A stretch of DNA of 64,000 nucleotides from NCBI RefSeq assembly GCF_910592395.1, contig NC_088308.1, forward strand, positions 23,763,501 to 23,827,500, read 5' to 3'. A program made the translations under genes and the position numbers. The notes below the pieces were generated by a model. The model was not told the origin of the DNA, ran no database searches, and saw only the letters and a program-made list of their open reading frames with translations. The stretch comes from Lineus longissimus. Its lineage: Eukaryota > Nemertea > Pilidiophora > Heteronemertea > Lineidae. Below are positions 1 through 12,119 of the stretch, piece after piece (the first letter of the stretch is position 1; the number at the start of each line of letters is the position of its first letter).

Positions 1-1434
1 AGCACTTTAAATGTTTTGTCCTTTTGAGTTCCCTTTGTCCCATTTGGTAACTGAAGTGCTGTAATTAAGACCGCTTGCCATATATGAAATGGATGTTTAA
101 TGAAATTTTCTGAACTTTAAATGAAAAGTAAGCTGATATTCTTAATGCAATTAGTTGGCTTCCCCAGCCAACAAGCTGGGGAAGACTACTCAAACGAATT
201 TGGATAAATCGGACCATTTGAATGAATTATGACTAGTGGTTAACTGTTCTGACATAATGAGAATGTTTTATTGTGAGAAATCAAGCCCCGTTTGCTGTGT
301 CCCAAGGTCCCCCTTGCCTCACTTTGTTTATGTTCTGTGTTCTGAAACATGACAGAAGAGAAATACAGTATTGTTATCAATACCGTTATGATAAGCCAGA
401 CATATAAAGCATCTCAATTTGTCGATTTTATGGGAAAATTGGAAGTGAACTATAGCTGAAACAGGGTCCGTTGTACACCGTGCATGGATAGCGACAGGGC
501 TTAGGCAAGATCATTTGCTAGGGTTAAATGAAGGAGTTATTAGTCCAAATAACAAAACAGAAAAAGGGGGTGTCTCGGTCAGCGAAATAGTTGCTGATTA
601 GCATCTATTAGTCACGTTGGTTCTTTGTCAGCAAGCAATGCAGATTCCTTACAAAATTGGTGCAAAATTAGGATAATTATCCTCAATATCTCAGAGATTT
701 TGCACACCTGAAAGTGCTATCTTAAGAAAAATGATTCATCAGGGTTCGTTTTGGAGTTATCAAACTCCATGTCATTTCAGTCCAATTGTGATTGTGGACA
801 TTTTGGCTCCGATGATGGTTGCAGTCATTCGGGTTCCCTTAACATATTGCCACCAATCAGGTGTGATGACAGCTACATTTAACCACATATTAGTCGATGA
901 GTCAAGTTTTAGTGAAGTTTAATAACAGTTTGCAATGCTTGGTGAATCCCTTCTGTTCAAACGACCATGCATCTGATGTCACTTTTTGATGATACAGGCT
1001 GTCACTCGGAGGTTGAAGTAGAAATAGTCAGAGACATTTTCTGCATACATGCCCTCTGTCCAAAATAACACATCACCTCATTTTCAATTAGGAAAGGTGA
1101 CCCTATAGTGTTTAAACCTCAGGTTCTCTCTTTATGCCACTTTATGGACAAGATCCCCTCAATAAAAAAAACTGGGCAGATGATAGCCCTGGAGCAATAG
1201 ATCAGGTTACCCATCTTTGGAAAGATTCCTTCCTCGTCAAAGATCATGCAGCAGTGTTACAAGAAGCCCTGTTCGGGGAAATATCTAGCTTTCTCATTGT
1301 TGCATTGCCAAGAATAGCATCACAGTGCCGTGGTCCGGGCTGGGATCCTGGAGGGCAGGGAGAAAAGGGAACTCTATAGGCCCTAATTATCCAATTGAGA
1401 TTTCCCTGTAACTGAGAAACCTGAGATGAGGGTG

Positions 1435-1598
1435 TCAGGTTCCACCTCCTGAACAAAGGATGGTCTTTTTCCTCTTTGTGGGACTGGTCATTAGGCAGAT
1501 GGTGGTCCAGGTCAGGGGAGAGGACAACTGGGAACTTTCATGGTGTTGGTGTGTGGGTTTTACAGTCAATGTCATAGGAGATTGTTCTGCTGTGCCGC
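1435..1598 (-). CDS. Weak candidate third exon of the minus-strand secreted-protein gene
   Basis: Read on the minus strand, a plausible acceptor (GAGTTATTTCAG) opens a frame that accepts the single phase-1 base left by exon 2, so the reading frame would continue unbroken. The frame is rich in Ser, Thr, Pro and His (for example TVKPTHQHHESSQ) and runs about 54 codons to a TGA at 1435-1437. It could be a terminal exon. It could also stop earlier at a weak donor-like AG/GTGGAA near the end of the frame. No family is recognised, no polyadenylation signal was found just downstream, and phase agreement alone has a one-in-three chance of occurring by accident. Treat as a lead only. Confidence 0.15.
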
Positions 1599-4500
1599 CT
1601 GAAATAACTCTTGTAGCATACAAGTAGAGCAAAAGAGCAAAACTATTTGCTGACCAGCATTTCCCCTCCACACAGAGGTTGTCCTGAAGATTGGTATTTC
1701 TTATTTGGTGGAGTCAGCCTTGATTCTCCACTGCTCATCAATGGCAGATGTCATGGGAAACATGGTGATCGTGTGTCCGCAAGGAATGAATATCAAATAT
1801 AGTTATGACAATGAATCCTCAGAATCATTCAGATAATTCAAATTAGTATGATTAGCTATGGGTCTGTGCTCACAGGGTGGTCAACAATTTGATTAGAGAC
1901 CAAATGTCCATTGATGAGTAGAGGGATGGATGACAAGTGGGTACTTGATGAGCTACTTGTGTCCACTTGGTTTCATTCTCGATACCAGGGTCCTTCACGT
2001 TATTCCTCTTACACAGGATTGGCCAGGCATAAATTACTTCCTGTGGATGCTTTGCTGGCAAACGGGGCTTGGTTTCTCATAATAAAATATTCTCATTATG
2101 TCAATATCAGAACAGTAGTTAATTGAAGTAAACTTCAGTCAGAATTCTTTCAAATATTCCAAAGTTTGTTTTACTACTTGTCTGACAGAATCTTCCCAGG
2201 ACCACAGCAGTACCACCCACACGATGTTAATTACTTGAAGTAATAGAAATGAGAAATTATCCTCTGTTTTCAAATGGAACCAGTTTTCTCAGACGTTCCA
2301 GCTGTCAGAGCGGATGGGCCCTAACCAAATCACCGACCAGTGCGCCCTAAATGACCCAACACATTCCACTTCAGTCCCACCATGGTCAATAATAGATGCA
2401 ACACAATGTGGCAACGGCATCATTACATGCCAGAATGGACATGGACTCCATCAAACTATGGACTCATGAAACGCAGCCAATCATGGATTGTGGACAACAG
2501 AGAATCATGAAAACAAAATCAGCAGAGCAACTCAGGCGGATAACAATTCACAGAAATCTGCATAAGAGATCCAGGCACTTTCTTTTTTTTTCCAGAAATT
2601 TTCTTAAATCGAAAACTTTTATCATTTTAGCATTTTTTGGGGCCGATATCAGTGCCATAGCAATTATGCCTCCCAACTGGCCGATTACAAAACCAAAGTG
2701 TTATGAATCAAACTCACAAACTTTCATTGTGGACACCAATTTTGACATGTTGCTAAATCTGGCCCTAAAATTAGGGTTCAATAACTCATCTTAAATTGCT
2801 ACTCCTTTCCAGGGGGCTAAGTGAGCCGGGAATATACGGCACATTTTCAAACCTCGGAGATTGAAAGGGGAGTACCATTTTTAATTTGACTTTAGATGAT
2901 ATATTGAGTAAAATGTAATGGTGGTTGCAAACACCAAGCAGCAGAATGGTGGGTTTATGTCACAACTATATAGCCTTATCACACTGGTGTGAAATCTGTG
3001 CTAGTAAGGGTTAGCATTGAACATACATGCTCTCAACCAGTTAATTGCTTTATGATTTACTTTAATTCTTTTGGCATTGTTGTTAATTATGAAAAGCTTT
3101 CACACAGAATGCTTTGAACCAAATTCAAAAATGTCACCAATACAATGAGATTTTATTTCATATGAAAGAATATTGAATAATTTCTTAATCCACTTTTGCT
3201 CCAGGGGTTATAACTCAACAAAAGCCACAAAGTGTTGAACTTTAATTGATTCAATTGCAATTTGAGAGACAAAGAATACTGCTGAGAGCGACAGAAATAT
3301 GATAGTATTCTGTATGAATGAATATACACATCATAGTATGTTGCATAAAATGATCGATTTCAAAGTCAAAAGGTTTTGGGACTGATGATGTTGCTTCATT
3401 TTGAGAAGAAAAAAAACCAAAATTCAAAATTTTTCCAACCAACAACCACAACTCTTTCGCCATCTTCAATATTTCAAAGCTGATAACTCACTCCAAAGCA
3501 AACAATAGTTAGCAACAAAGGATGGAGGTACCATCTGGTTTCTTAGCACCTACAGTGAGAAACCATTACTCCAAAACAAAACCTAAGAGATTATTGACCC
3601 AAAAGTAAAGAGAATTCAACATTTCACACGTACCCCTTACGCTGGCTTGCAAGACTGGCAACCTCATTGACCTTCAAGTGGTAACTCAAAGCAAGCCCGT
3701 TTGATTAGTCTTACCCCCTACACGTCTTGAATCATTCCCTATGGCAGTTAGCCAGGGACCCTTTCATGTCAAGGTTCCCCATGATGCCCTGAGACGATAC
3801 TTGTCCCCAGACTTTTAGCGATCTGAAGACCCCACTTAACCTTAGCTTTTAGTCAGTGGAAACATCAGCAACAGAATTGTGACTCAGGAACCCCTGTTGA
3901 GCAATAAAATTTTGACTTTTTTGTGCAATTCATATCAATATGCAGAAAAGAAATACAGTTGTATTAGAAATAGACAGTTTTTTTGGCAAATGGTGACAAA
4001 AGTTAAACATAAAGATTTACAGGATCATATCTCAAGCCAAATGTAACAAAGTAAGAGCAACGAAGATGTCATCATTCACCAATTTGAATTCATTGTCTCA
4101 GCTAACAACATTAAAGGTCCATTTAGTGAACAATCCAGGGCAAGTTTGACCATTTCATCAAATTAGACATGATCACAAGCTTGCTTATAATTGCACCCAA
4201 TACTTGGCCAGTCCTCCTAATTTAATCACATTAACGTTGAAATAAAAATCACATGGACTGGTGACTCGGAAATGACTGATACTCCACTCTAACTTACACA
4301 AAGGCAAGTATGTATTCCATATAGCTACTGTACAGGTTTATCAGATTGGTAAGGGTGGAATCGACAACACCACCGACGCACTCCGGCGCAAATAATAAGA
4401 ACAATCATGTCCCATTAGAAATCATTGCTGGAGGCCATGTTTCTTTTCATCTATTATCAAACCCAGCTTCCTATCCTCTTTAGAAAACTTTACCGCCAGT

Positions 4501-7500
4501 TTGAGATAACCTTCGTCATCCCTCAGGCTGTACTAGATGTACTGTATCATCTACTTGATGCATCATCTTGTTGTTCATCAATAAGATTGCTTAGTGTACT
4601 TTTCGGATATTTTTGAGTGAGGTTACGCTGGTGGTTCTGGAGCAAGGAAAGTCAAGTGGCAACTTAGGGTGGCAGTGAAGTGGAGATACCTTGTACCATG
4701 ATCCATCCACCCCTTTCAGCAGTTGCACATAAGAATACTGTAATGGTAAGATTGAGGCCTTCCAATAAGAACTCATGACATGATTGGTATCATGAAGCAA
4801 AACTGGCAGATTACAACAAGAAACCTTTACAGGCAATTGTCTCTAATGAGATCTGCCAACCCTTTACCCCATATCTCCATGAGAGGCTGTTGTGTGCCAC
4901 TGCAGGACAAGACCACTAAAGTAATGATTGGTTTTCTGTACGCTGGTGGATGTTGATTTGAATTGTTGTCATTAATGCACAATCTTCCTTCCATTATGGT
5001 GATGGTGGATCTTTGAGTGTCACCGAGTGATGGTGGCCTGCAGGAGTTTCCATTCTCAAGATTCTTACAACAGTTTCTTTTACTCAATGGCAGTTCTCTT
5101 CTTTATCATTTAAGGTGCATCGATATTCAATTTTGTCACAAAAACTGACATGACCTGTGGCTACTGATTCTGATATAAAAAGTACTACTCCAAATTGTCA
5201 AGATTTCATATCGATTTGCACTTACAATGCAGCCAAAATGTCTGCCATAAAGAGGCCGTCTTATAGGCACACACTTGATATCGAAAAGCTTGTTGTAGAA
5301 CATACAATTACCAATGCATTACAACGTGTATAAATGCATTAATTTGAAATCTGATGCACTTGACTTGTGTCACGTCTAGGTCAATGTGGGTTGAGTTTCG
5401 ATGACTAACTTTGATAAACCAATATTTGTAATTGTTTTTAGATGAGTTAGTTTTGGAATTGATATACCAAGAGGATACAAATTCCACTGCAATGTTTACC
5501 TTGACGATAACAAGGCTAGCCATTATCTTTGTGTCTGATTTATGTGTGGATTACGAAACCTTTTATCTTTCAAGGTAATTCATTTAGTACAGAAAAGGCT
5601 CCTCTATCATTATAATGCCCATCTCAAGAAATTAAGAGTTTATTTACCTCAGATTCCCCATGCACAAATCTAAATCAGAAACCAAGTTACAAACACAGTA
5701 ACAGAGTGGTTCAGAGTTTGATCTGAGAATGAGAATGAGGTGTGATTTTGTCGCAAGGCATAGCATTGCCTGAGGTTAGATATGTCGTTATAGAAATACA
5801 ATGAAACAAACAGTTTGGTATGCCCAGTTACAATAATAGAAAACAATCAACTTGACTTGATGACTTCAAACAGAAATCACCTCTTTCTCGTTTCAATACC
5901 TGAACCTTCTATTGCCATCATGATCACCTCTCTGAAGGTAAAAGCGTGGATATAGTCATGAAATTTCTGGAGTCAACACTATATTATTGATGTTTAGCTT
6001 TTTCTTAGCCAACTTAGCTAGAACCTTTTTCCCTTAGAATGCTGCACATTTTCTAAGAAAGGTCTCAGTCAAACATTGCAGACTCATTGCTTACAATTGC
6101 TGTAATTCTAAGGTTTATCGAATCAGGTGATCACTACCAACTGTTTGGGTAGACAAATTCTAGGACCCTCCGTAGCCAATCTCACAACGATAACATCGAA
6201 TTGACTCCATCTAGAGAATTCTGATCATTGCACGGCCGATTTGAAATATCATGTTCCCCTTCTGGCTATAAAGTTGACCCAGAATGCATGATTAGGTAGA
6301 TTGGCCTCTCGCAAAACATTCCTGTGACATTCTGATACAAGAATCATTGGACCTCCTTCCAAACAGTTTGGTAGAGGTAACAATATCACATGCTTCTGCT
6401 CATCTTGTGCCTGAAGCAGAACAAGATCACTGGCGTGGAGGAACCTTGTTGGTAAACTGAGCTGTTGTATCAAAGGGTGGGAAAACTAACAGATTTCAGG
6501 CAAACCAAAGCCATGGTCAATGTTTTGACCAAGTGGGGAATTGTCATCGAAAAGTTCAGGAAATTTTGTAGCTATGGTGAGAGTTGTGTACAACCTGCTT
6601 GCTATCGAAAACGATGCGTGTCAAGAAGGTAGTTAACTGGAAGCATCAGTGTATGTCGGCACTGAATACTGTGCTGATCCATAGCTGGATTGGTCAACCT
6701 TAGACTGAAATCATCATCAGGACTCAGTGGAAATTGCAGGTTCTTAACTTTTAGAGTACTCGGCTCCAGGGACATGCGAAAGTAGATGTTATAGACAAGT
6801 TTTCCGGACAATCTATTGTATTTGGCAAAATTGGATGAGGGTAGGGAAATAATGCCGAGGAATCGACCACAATAGCACTTGATATTTCAACAAGGTATTC
6901 AAGAGCCAATCAACACAAGCAATTCTCAGCGAATTATCGACTCCATTGTACGTTAAGTTAAGACTGACATATGATATAGAATTTTGTAATTGTAATGTGT
7001 GAAATTATGCTGCACTCATGGGATACAAGTTGGTATGCATTTGTTTTGACCCTGTGTGTATTGGGTATCAAATGTACAAAGCACCATGAGAGCAAAAGCA
7101 AATTTTTTCAAAATCAGTGTCGAGTTTCTGAAGGGTATTCCCGGAAGGTGCTTCAACATGTGTAAATGACATCAACGATATTTGATATGGGATATCACAA
7201 ATGTATGCAGAAGACTACACATATTTAGCCAGCTGACTGTGTTTGCCCTGCTATGGCAATGTTTTTGATGACAACTGCCTGAGGTTTGCCTATTTGGCAA
7301 TGTCTTTGTGTACATTTTCATATGTCAGCTGATATACGTGTCCAGGTCAGGGGTTTAGCATTGGAAGAATGATGATCTAACTTGATCACTCAGTTTCTTT
7401 TCTTTACGGGTTTGGTGATATATTGGCTGATTTAAAAGCATCAAACTAACCAAAGGCCCTTACTTATTTTGTCACAAAGGCAAAAAAAAACTTGCCTTGA

Positions 7501-7724
7501 CAAAGATTGGCTACAACTTCAGTCAAAAGAGAATTCCATTTGTTGCTTGAAACTCTGTGTGAGTCAGCTGTCGGATGAAACAAGGTGATCCCAATAGAGA
7601 GTTTCAAACAAATGATTCTGTTGAATGTCATCGGAATGTGACAATGTTGGATGGAAAGCCATGGTGGTACCTTGGAATAACTTCCTTGCTGGTTGCAAAA
7701 GTCACTTGATGGGATAACTGAGTG

Positions 7725-7790
7725 AGCCAACCCAGGATTCGATTCTCAGTGAGAATCTGACATAGTAAATTATACTATGCTATAAGCACT
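7725..7790 (-). repeat. tRNA-like relic, possible degenerate SINE head
   Basis: On the minus strand a box-A-like TAGCATAGTAT (7772-7782) is followed about 30 bases later by a box-B-like GAATCGAATCC (7735-7745). The stretch between them resembles a decayed D-arm and anticodon arm. The T-arm does not fold properly and the second half of box A departs from consensus, so this is not a functional tRNA gene. It may be the head of an old tRNA-derived SINE whose body runs toward lower coordinates. No tail or target duplication was found. Confidence 0.25.
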
Positions 7791-8243
7791 TTGAGTTGAA
7801 GCCTTTCAAAGGAAATGAAAAAAAAATGTTTTGTAATGATATGAGTCAGTAGAACCGGATGGAATAACGAGGATTAGCAGAAGATGGAGAGATGAATTTC
7901 CATCCAATAAGTTAGTCACATTACATGAGAGTCAACTTAAAGTCAAGTAAATGACATACACTTTTTTAAGGGCTTTGGGTGAAACAATTGATGGGACTTC
8001 CAGGAAACCTATGACTCAAATACAATGGCACCTTTCATCCCGAGGCACAATTTTATAACACTTATTGCTATTCGTTGTTCGGACAGTTTGGGAAAAGAAG
8101 ATGCATAATAGCATAATACAAGAACAGTACTTTGGCAGGAGATGCTTCTGTTTTAAGATGCAGCCATTGGTCTTCATTTATCCACGGAGCAGAAAGAAAA
8201 CCAGATGGGATAAATGTAGAGAAAGATATTGAAAAAGGCTTAC

Positions 8244-8324
8244 CTTGACTTTGTTTTATGGGTGCAAAGGTTCCTCCACTGAATGGTGGAAACACAGGCT
8301 GGGGCTCCCCTGTTGCAGCAAGAC
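8244..8324 (-). CDS. Coding exon 2 of a secreted or membrane protein gene
   Basis: This 81-nt exon is bounded on the minus strand by a good acceptor (CTTATTTCTAG) and a near-consensus donor (CAAG/GTAAGCC). It enters and leaves in phase 1, which matches the phase-1 end of exon 1 at 26015. Joined to exon 1 it adds 27 codons and keeps the frame open. The peptide is proline- and glycine-rich (EPQPVFPPFSGG, then TFAPIKQSQ). It looks like a short linker just after a signal peptide, before the first folded domain. The FPPF...F..I pattern faintly recalls the start of laminin N-terminal-like domains, but this is too short to call. Because the exon is a multiple of three and phase-symmetric, it could be skipped without breaking the frame. 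Other small exons between this one and exon 1 cannot be excluded. Confidence 0.6.
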
Positions 8325-11300
8325 CTAGAAATAAGACGCACAACATATATACATGAAAACAAAGTCAAGTACAACTTACATCAATTCAAAGTGGTCGGAA
8401 ATAACATTAACTGGTTTTTCAACAATAGCAAAATGTAAATTGAAAAAGAGACTTGTCCATCATTGAATACAATGCTACTATTGTTTCAACTAACATATTT
8501 CCAACAGGAAATGTTCACAAGTATTTAAACATATCATTTGGACTGGATTTTCCGGAAATATTTGAAACATGAAATCACTTCTACTTGATAGACTGCTTTA
8601 ATCTGGCGTTTAAGTAGTATATTTTTAAGTAATTAGTTCTATAAGCCGGAAGGTGGAAAAATGTACATGGATACAATATTTCCCTTCAATTACAAAGAGA
8701 GTTATCACAGTGCCCAACCTTTCTAGAGTGGGGAATGGATTACTGGTAACAAAACACGTCCAATCCTTTCTCAAGCAAATTTTAAAGGGGTGTAATGCAC
8801 TCCTTACACCCCTCAATTTTGCCAGTCACAAATGATTGGGTGGGTCTATTGGTACCAGATATCTATTCCCCACTCCACTCTGCAGTATGGCCATTAGATT
8901 GGGGCCAGGGTTTCTAGTGTTAATTCAGTTCCATTTCTCCCTTCATCACCAACAATTTTTAAAAGTACTACAAATTAGTGGTCTCAATGTCTCTCAGCGT
9001 TTTACAGTGGTTGGCATTATGCATTGCAGTTTACGCTGATTACTCATTTCCTAGTCATTCAAAAGCATTTTAGTGTTCACCAACAACAACTCATGTCAGG
9101 CAGTCATTTGAGAATACTGAGAGGAAAAACAGCAGGTAAATCGACTGAGCTTTCAAGTCCATTTGGCCAAGCCATACCAAGTGCCATCCATTCTCACAAT
9201 CCATTCCTGAATGGTACTAGATTGAAGTTTAAGGATTGGACAGACCATTTCATATCTCTCGGGGCCCAACCTCAAGAGCAGCTGGTGATCGTAGCCCAAG
9301 AGAAGGGTTCATCAGCTAACAAAAGCAATCCAAGTTGCGAATTTTTCAAAAGAAGAACTGCTGTACAAGTAGATGGCCTTAGTGAGTTCATTCACAGCAT
9401 ATGTTTTGCAGTTCAAGGACTTGGTAATCATTTCTGGTCATTCTGAAGACCACTTTCTTAGCTCTGGAGAGTCTTTGACCTTTTTATCACATTAATGGCC
9501 ATCATCTGGACCGAGCTTTGATGCCCTGATGATAGCCAACACATGGCACTAGAAAGTGCAGTTTACTCCATGAACTGGAGTTTTCTACACAAAGAAATGA
9601 ACATTTTAACAGTAAAGAATCATCGGTTTGCCACAATATCTGGCTGAAAATGATATTCGGTTTTAAGCTTCACCATCATGGTCAATTCCTCAATATGTAA
9701 GCTTACTTGTGCTATTGATGCCTAGCACAGAAAGAGGCATACTAATTAAACTTTCATCAGTGTGTTCACTCAAATGCCTAGTTAAGTATCTGCAACCACT
9801 CTGAACAAAAAATATTGGTCTGGCATTGCACCTATAGTAATCAAATTTTCATGAGTGGGTCCTAATGAATTTGCAACAAGTAGCAGTCGTAGTGAGGCCA
9901 GGCAATTGAGACAGAACAACAATCTTGACAGGTTAACAATAGTAAATTGGTAAAAATGATGTAAGTCGATTTTTATATGATATTTTGTTTTTCAGATGCG
10001 TAACACTTGTGTTAAAATGATGTAAAGTAATGCAATAGGAGTCTAAAGAATGTTGGGCTGTAAAAATCCAGACATATCGATGGGATCTTTTTGACAGATT
10101 TACCACACGAAATTGATCGTGATAAGTTTTATACCCGATTGTTTTTATGATATGAAGTACAGGTTGAGTTTAATGATGTAATGCTGACAATAAAACACAA
10201 CTTAGACAAAACATTATTATCTTAGACGCCAATCTCAAGGCATAAGGAGAGAGGTCAATTAAATTGTATGTCAGATAAGGAACATATTATTACCATGTTA
10301 CACAAGTATCTTGTGAGATTGCCTTTTTCTTTCCTTTCAGTATTAAGGAGTGGAACTTTGTCTTTTTTGCTAGTCAAGTTTGAGTTGAATGAGGATGTTT
10401 TTCACGCCATCCATGCTTTAATTATTTCTGCAAATTGGAAATCGGCTCTATTTTCTCATTCCTTTCAGTAACTTCCTTTTTATTGATGGTGTTGTTGACA
10501 GCCTTATTACAGACTTTTGAAAGATTACTTTTGGGAATCATAAGTCTTGTTTTTCACCGCCCATTGTGCAGATAGAGCAAGGTGCTATAAGCCAAGTTGG
10601 TATCAACAGATCAAATGGCCAAATTCACAACATGAAACAATCATAAATGATAGTATTTCTTAAGTTTGGGTTATAGAGATGTGTACTTGAAAAGTCGAAA
10701 CTGATGACCGGACAGGTGTTAGGATAATAATTTTCAAGATTATTATCAAGATTATTTCTTATTAGTATTGGTAATAAATGGCCACACGAATTATAACAGT
10801 TGGGTTAATCAAATAGACATAAGGTCATTTGGGAACTGACTGCATTCAATACACAACAATTGAATTCCATTAAATGTACATTAGATTTGGCTTAAGATGG
10901 ACGTATCTTAGATAAAATTCACCAAGATCACTTGAGACAGCAGATATGATAGAAGTAAGGGGCAGCTGTGTTTGCACATAACACAACGTGAAATTGGAAA
11001 AAATGAATTTGTCTGGGTGATGCGCCTGGACAAATAGCATAGTAGAGAATACTCGAGGCCTGATTATCAGTGAAGGTTTGACACCTGATTTCCAATGTGG
11101 CCTCTCAGGTATATTACCATACTGGTAATCAGACAGGGAATCCCAAGACTATAACATAACAAGATACACATTTCATCCATTCTTCGTTAATACCAATATT
11201 TCCCGTCAGAAAAGACATTTCTCATTGTTTCATTGTCTCCCAATGAAAACAGTTAACCGCACAAAAGAACATTCTTGTCTTAGGACATACAAAGGTAAGT

Positions 11301-12097
11301 ATATCATCCCAGACACAAGAAATATTAACAAAAGACTAGTACAAAGGATTTAAATAAATGAGTCGACAGGGATATGACAACGTTTGACGTTATCCAGAAG
11401 GTTATTGCCATAGTCTGTCTCCACAAGTGTCTCCAATGCCTTGTTCCCTTCACACCTTGAAGTCTGGATCGGAGAAGAAGAAAGATTGATACACTTCAGT
11501 GACCATGTGCATACCCGACAACTAAAAAACATCACCATTAAAGAAAGATGTAACTGTCAGAGATGTCTGGAAATAAATTTAGATTCATTCTGAACATTGA
11601 TGATGTCTGGAGATACCAAGATGATGATAAAGATATGCTACCAGCCCTTTCATTTCTGGTGCCATGAAATCGGAGTATAGGCTCGTATTTGAACTGTTTT
11701 GTGATACAACAGTCCATAACATCAACTACTCTCACATTACTCAATTTAGAATAGCTAAACCCACTTTGGCATGGTGTCACCAAGCCCTGTGTAGGCGAAT
11801 TTTGGTGAAATTTTTTCTTCAGTTTTCCGACTGCATATGTAGGATGAATATGACCATGTTTAAGAACATATAGTCAGGACATCAAACGTGGCGTCACAGA
11901 TTAAGATATCTACGACTTGCTCTCTCTTGTGTCAGGCACAGACCGGCCACACAACAAGAACCCACCAAGACAGTATGAACCATGGACACACGCAATGGTG
12001 TGTGAAATTGTGGGAGGGGATGGTCACTCCAGCTGCAGCCCCCTGGATCTGCCCATGAAAGAGGTGTGAGGGACAAGCCTCCCCATAGCTCATCGAA

Positions 12098-12119
12098 CCT
12101 CTCCACTCGAGGGGAGAGG
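12098..12119. repeat. Imperfect 22-bp palindrome in a GC-rich patch
   Basis: Two 7-bp arms (CCTCTCC / GGAGAGG) surround a CTCGAG core, with one mismatched pair. The palindrome sits in a GC-rich patch of about 230 bp (roughly 11900-12130) inside the AT-rich intron. The patch differs in composition from its surroundings and may be an old insertion, but no element family or target duplication was recognised. Confidence 0.45.

Larger units (their letters stand above)
1..8243. other. Intron or downstream part of the minus-strand gene; no firm exon
   Basis: If the minus-strand gene with exons at 26015-26111 and 8244-8324 continues, its next exons lie here or beyond the window edge. The DNA is AT-rich and CpG-poor, like the long intron beside it. 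Open frames of 60-130 codons occur on both strands, but none has a convincing acceptor, a good donor and coding-like codon use together. The best candidate (1435-1598, minus) is listed separately. A tRNA-like relic lies at 7725-7790. I see no transposon termini, long tandem array or RNA gene in the rest. Confidence 0.4.

Noticed and set aside
9024-9446. 140-codon plus-strand open frame inside the first intron
   Set aside because: No domain, no splice sites at its edges, and it lies antisense within an intron. Probably chance.
11274-11300. Possible 11-nt micro-exon with perfect acceptor (TCTTGTCTTAG) and donor (CAAAG/GTAAGTAT) on the plus strand
   Set aside because: It is in the intron of a minus-strand gene with no partner exons. 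Short matches to both consensus sites are expected by chance.
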